Below, piece by piece: positions 62,201-64,000 of a stretch of DNA of 64,000 nt. Position 1 is the first letter of the stretch, and every line of letters starts with the position of its first letter. Source of the DNA: Marinobacterium rhizophilum (GTDB lineage Bacteria; Pseudomonadota; Gammaproteobacteria; Pseudomonadales; Balneatricaceae); assembly GCF_024397915.1 (NCBI RefSeq), contig NZ_CP073347.1, forward strand, positions 1,240,001 through 1,304,000. Reading direction: 5' to 3'. The notes below the pieces were generated by a model. That model made no database searches, had not been told where the DNA came from, and was given only the letters and a program-made list of their open reading frames with translations. The position numbers and the translations under genes are program-made.

Positions 62201-62710
62201 CGCATAGAGCGCCCGCTGTGGGTGATCCTCGTGGGCGATGGGGGCGCCGAACAGCGCCAGGATGCCATCGCCCAGCGACTTGGCGACATAGCCCTCGTAG
62301 TGGTGCACCGCCTCCATCATCAGCCCCAGGATCGGATCGATCAGGTTGCGCACCTGCTCCGGGTCAAGGCCCTGAATCAGCGCCGTGGAGCCTGCCATGT
62401 CGGCGAAGAGCGCGGTGACAATCTTGCGTTCACCGCCGGCCCCGCCCCGCGCCCGCAGCGCCGCCTGCTCGGCGATAATGCGTTCGGCCAGGTGCCGGGG
62501 CGTATAGTGAATGGGGGCGATAACCGCGGGCGCGGGCGCGACCGCCGTGGTGACGGTCTGCGCCAGCGGCGCACCACAGTCATCGCAGAACTTGGCGGCG
62601 ACTCTCAGGGCATGGCCGCAACGCGGACAGCTGGGCGCCAGAGCAGCCCCGCACTGATTGCAGAACTTCGCTCCCCGGGGATTATCGAACCCGCATCCGG
62701 CGCAACGCAT
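59282..62710 (-). CDS. class III adenylate/guanylate cyclase-domain protein with AAA ATPase and TPR
   Basis: A 1142-residue multidomain protein. Two zinc ribbons at the N-terminus (Cys3, 6, 17, 20 and Cys28, 31, 42, 45) precede a class III cyclase domain (about 95-275), with metal Asp104 in LFADMAGST and Asp148 in SLGDGILALFG. A predicted ATPase follows, with Walker A GEPGVGKS at 326-333 and a Walker B-like LLVIFEDLQWLD. The C-terminal half (about 640-1140) is TPR-like helical pairs. This layout is common in proteins annotated as adenylate cyclase with predicted ATPase; whether it makes cAMP is not shown. It is divergent from the LysR gene, and a decayed partial copy of the pair lies beside it. 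Confidence 0.9.
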   Translation of the reverse strand: MRCAGCGFDNPRGAKFCNQCGAALAPSCPRCGHALRVAAKFCDDCGAPLAQTVTTAVAPAPAVIAPIHYTPRHLAERIIAEQAALRARGGAGGERKIVTALFADMAGSTALIQGLDPEQVRNLIDPILGLMMEAVHHYEGYVAKSLGDGILALFGAPIAHEDHPQRALYAALRMQESMQRYADRVRLEQEIPLQIRVGIHTGEVVLRSIHTEDLRADYEPVGQSIHLASRMEGLATPGSIVVSEATRRLAEGYFEFKALGAIPVKGIAQPLDVYEVLGSGPLRTRLQVAARRGLAPFVGRQSELGQLGTALSRVRHTRGQVVGVVGEPGVGKSRLFYEFRPRAQQDCRVLETFSVSHGKAFAYLPLVELLKTYLQISPQDDDRCRREKITGKVLTLDRRLEDSLPYLFYLLGLAEASASLAQMDSQLRRQRTFEAIRRLLLRESVNQPLLVIFEDLQWLDNETAAFLDYLVDGITHARLLLLVNYRPEYRHDWGQRPNYTQLRLEPLGRAEAEVLLGSLLGNDPTLAAIKPLIMAQTDGNPFFLEEVVQTLVEEAVLLGEPGHYRLQRAPEALQIPTTVQGVLSARIDRLQADEKALLQTLAVIGKEFPWSLVLQVVELAEQPLRQRLSRLQAGEFLYERPAFPEVEYSFKHGLTQEVAYGSVLKDRRTALHERTARALEALFPEQREERCNELAHHYSCSGNVPKAVEYLQRAGEQALHRCANGEAVEHLGAALERLEQLPDTPERQRQELGLQLALGPVWMAIRGYAAAEVEATYRRALELSQHSDDVPAHFTALFGLDAYYLVGGELQAALDMAEQLLQLAEREQDTDFLLEAYGSVGVVLLPLGELAPARDRLEQGAALYDPEQHRAHAFLYGLDPGVLCLCYLAFTLQLMGASAQARAQNDAALALAQQLGHPVSLAFALDFAAELHQLCGEGEQVLARAEAAIELSCEQGFSFWLAHGRVLQGWALAAQGDSDAGIEQIRQGLVAYRATGAEMFMTHLQGLLADALVRAGKTAEALSVLDEALALVETTRERFYEAELYRLRGECLADAPVSPAAGKGASATPESCFLQAIKLARGQGARLLEWRAMLSLAQLRIQQSRAKEARELLDMICKASPEADGSLVTTAKTLLEKLDGAG

Positions 62711-62919
62711 GGGACCCTCGCGTTTGGTGGCAACTGACGCAGTCCGCAGCGCCCTGTCGCGGCTAACGCGGCGCTGCGGCTGTCAGTTACAGCATAGCCG
62801 GCATCAGGGCAGACCCCGGTTACAGCGCCTTGACCCCGGGCCATCACCCGCAGTGGATTCAGAGGTTACATTGAGCAATAATTCAGTAACGATTGATACT
62901 TTGATAAGAGGTTAGGTAT
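62711..62919. promoter_or_regulatory. divergent promoter region of the cyclase-domain gene and LysR
   Basis: About 210 bases between the two start codons. The last 50 bases, containing GATACTTTGATAAGAGGTTA, are conserved in the decayed copy upstream of 58684, which marks them as the probable LysR promoter and ribosome site region. Confidence 0.45.
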
Positions 62920-63855
62920 ATGAGCGCCCACCACCACAGCCTGCCGAACCTGGCCGACTTCGACCTGCGCCTGTTGCGGGTGTTTCACGCCGTGGTACAC
63001 AACAAGGGTTTTGCCGCTGCGCAGGATGAGCTGGGAGTGTCGCAGTCCACCATCAGCATCCAGATCGGCCAGCTGGAGGATCGCCTGGGCATGCGCCTGT
63101 GCGAACGCGGCCGCAAGGGTTTTCACCTGACCGAAGAGGGACAGATCGTATTCGATGCTTCCCTCAGCCTGTTCCGCGCGGTGGAGAACTTTCGCGGCAT
63201 GGTGGGCAGTACCCGGGGCCAGCTGATCGGCGAGGTGCATTTCGGTATCGTCGACGCCATTGCCAGCAACCAGGCGCTCAACCTGCACCGGGGCATTGGC
63301 GACTTTGCCGCGCTCGCGCCCGAGGTGAAACTGCATATCAACCTGTCGTCCCCCCAGGAGCTGCTGCAGGGCCTGATGGAGGAACACTACCACGCCATCC
63401 TCTCCCCCATGTCTCGGCTGCACAGTTCCGTGCGTTTCATTCCGACCTTTCGCGAGCAGCAGACACTCTATTGCGGCCTCGGTCATCCGCTGTTCGAGCT
63501 GCCATCCCGTGAACTGAACACCGAGATGATCAGCCAGCACGCCTATGCCGGCCGCTCCTACATGCGCGACTGGCAACCGCCGCAGGAAATCGAGTTCAGG
63601 CACCAGGCCACCGCCTCCCATATGGAGAGCATCGCCCTGATGATTCTGTCCGGCGGCTACCTCGGCTACCTGCCCTCCCACTACGCCGCCCGCTGGGTCG
63701 AGGCCAAGCAAATGCGCCCGCTGCTGGAGGACCAGCTGTCCTACCACGAGCAGTTTTACCTGGCCTACCGCAAGAGCGAGCGCAACCGCGCCGCCCAGGC
63801 CTTCGCCCAGTGCATTCGCCAGCAGATGGAAACAGACCCCGGCGCCGATGACTGA
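62920..63855 (+). CDS. LysR-family regulator
   Basis: A 311-residue LysR regulator. The helix-turn-helix is at about residues 15-75 (LRVFHAVVHNKGFAAAQDELGVSQSTISIQIGQLEDRLG). The effector domain shows VHFGIVDAIASNQALNLHRGIGDFAALAPEVKL and ends with YRKSERNRAAQAFAQCI. It is transcribed away from the cyclase-domain gene. The N-terminal residues MSAHHHSLPNLADFD carry a His-rich stretch. Its target is unknown. It has a terminator close after its stop. A truncated copy of its first 44 codons lies at 58684-58818. Confidence 0.9.
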   Translation: MSAHHHSLPNLADFDLRLLRVFHAVVHNKGFAAAQDELGVSQSTISIQIGQLEDRLGMRLCERGRKGFHLTEEGQIVFDASLSLFRAVENFRGMVGSTRGQLIGEVHFGIVDAIASNQALNLHRGIGDFAALAPEVKLHINLSSPQELLQGLMEEHYHAILSPMSRLHSSVRFIPTFREQQTLYCGLGHPLFELPSRELNTEMISQHAYAGRSYMRDWQPPQEIEFRHQATASHMESIALMILSGGYLGYLPSHYAARWVEAKQMRPLLEDQLSYHEQFYLAYRKSERNRAAQAFAQCIRQQMETDPGADD

Positions 63856-63865
63856 GGCCAGACGC

Positions 63866-63905
63866 AAAAAGGGTGGCAACGCCACAAGACGCTGCCACCC
63901 TTTTA
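63866..63905 (+). terminator. intrinsic terminator after LysR
   Basis: GGGTGGCA pairs with TGCCACCC across 14 bases, with AAAAA before and TTTT after the stem. Strong. Confidence 0.85.
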
Positions 63906-63908
63906 TTC

Positions 63909-63929
63909 TGCTTACTGCTTACTGCTTAC
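63909..63929. repeat. heptanucleotide repeat (TGCTTAC)3
   Basis: Three perfect copies of TGCTTAC just after the LysR terminator. The period matches the 7-base repeats near 56.9 kb. Confidence 0.8.
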
Positions 63930-63942
63930 GGCTCATTGCCCA

Positions 63943-64000
63943 TCATTCGGCTCTCACCGCCGACTGCAGGTCGGCGGGCACGCGGGTTTCGGCCGCGCCG
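63943..64000 (-). CDS. C-terminal end of a gene running off the window (partial)
   Basis: Read on the minus strand from the window edge, a frame ends AAETRVPADLQSAVRAE followed by TGA at 63943-63945. The length is 18 codons only. Codon use is compatible with a real gene, but the identity cannot be told. Confidence 0.3.
   Translation of the reverse strand, partial: GAAETRVPADLQSAVRAE

Noticed and set aside
1..64000. tRNA, rRNA, riboswitch or origin features
   Set aside because: I looked for tRNA CCA ends, cloverleaf-like arms, conserved rRNA and known riboswitch cores and saw none that I could support.

Overview
The window looks like chromosome of a GC-rich, heterotrophic gammaproteobacterium, most likely a marine or halophilic member of the Oceanospirillales/Pseudomonadales. 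This rests on the gene content (osmoregulated glucan genes opgG/opgH, choline-sulfate, choline and carnitine catabolism, an acrylate/3-hydroxypropionate-type operon, a soluble NAD-dependent formate dehydrogenase) and on family resemblance, not on a database search. I saw no rRNA, tRNA, CRISPR array, integrase or complete insertion sequence.

Layout. (1) 0-11.8 kb: a minus-strand operon (Rieske oxygenase, SDR, beta-keto acid cleavage enzyme, aldehyde dehydrogenase, flavin/2Fe-2S reductase, second SDR, carnitine-dehydrogenase-like protein). It is followed by choline-sulfatase betC with a divergent LysR gene, a betainyl-CoA-thioesterase-like protein and a second LysR gene. Together this is a trimethylammonium-compound catabolic locus that feeds glycine betaine and central carbon. 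(2) 11.8-13.2 kb: three small minus-strand genes (VOC, SpoIIAA-like, GNAT). (3) 13.4-26.6 kb: an unusual export-like cluster. It has a periplasmic HlyD-type adaptor, a membrane GAF+HlyD protein, a zinc M50 membrane protease fused to PqqD-like and HlyD-like domains, a GNAT protein, a phage-tail-collar protein, a giant DUF4347 repeat protein with a LEPR-type N-terminal motif, and a TolC-like lipoprotein. It has no ABC ATPase. The giant gene carries a frameshift inside its repeats at about 22.68 kb. (4) 26.7-37.0 kb: a one-TM protein, a MauG/CcpA-like dihaem peroxidase, opgG-small ORF-opgH, an acyl-CoA dehydrogenase, a thiolase and a DUF1840 protein. (5) 37.2-44.5 kb: fdsG-fdsB-fdsA-fdhD-fdsD with a divergent ModE-type regulator and two matching palindromes between them. 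(6) 44.7-50.9 kb: an IclR regulator whose stop codon lies in a MITE-like element, then a four-gene operon (CoA-transferase, enoyl-CoA hydratase, iron alcohol dehydrogenase, semialdehyde dehydrogenase) matching the acuN-acuK-dddA-dddC order of acrylate/3-hydroxypropionate catabolism. (7) 51.5-56.9 kb: a small unknown gene, a ureohydrolase, two tandem palindromic repeat elements, a betaine-aldehyde-type dehydrogenase and a divergent choline-dehydrogenase-like flavoprotein. (8) 57-64 kb: an AT-rich pair of lipoproteins, then a degraded copy of a cyclase/LysR divergent pair followed by the intact pair.

How it fits together. BetC, the GMC choline dehydrogenase and the aldehyde dehydrogenase would convert choline-O-sulfate to glycine betaine. 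The carnitine-dehydrogenase-like protein, the keto-acid cleavage enzyme and the thioesterase would reach the same product from carnitine. The CntA-type Rieske oxygenase, its reductase and the aldehyde dehydrogenase suggest a second, oxygenative route. Formate dehydrogenase would suit C1 units from demethylation. The acrylate/3-hydroxypropionate operon adds a second marine-osmolyte theme. The least understood part is the 13.4-26.6 kb cluster.
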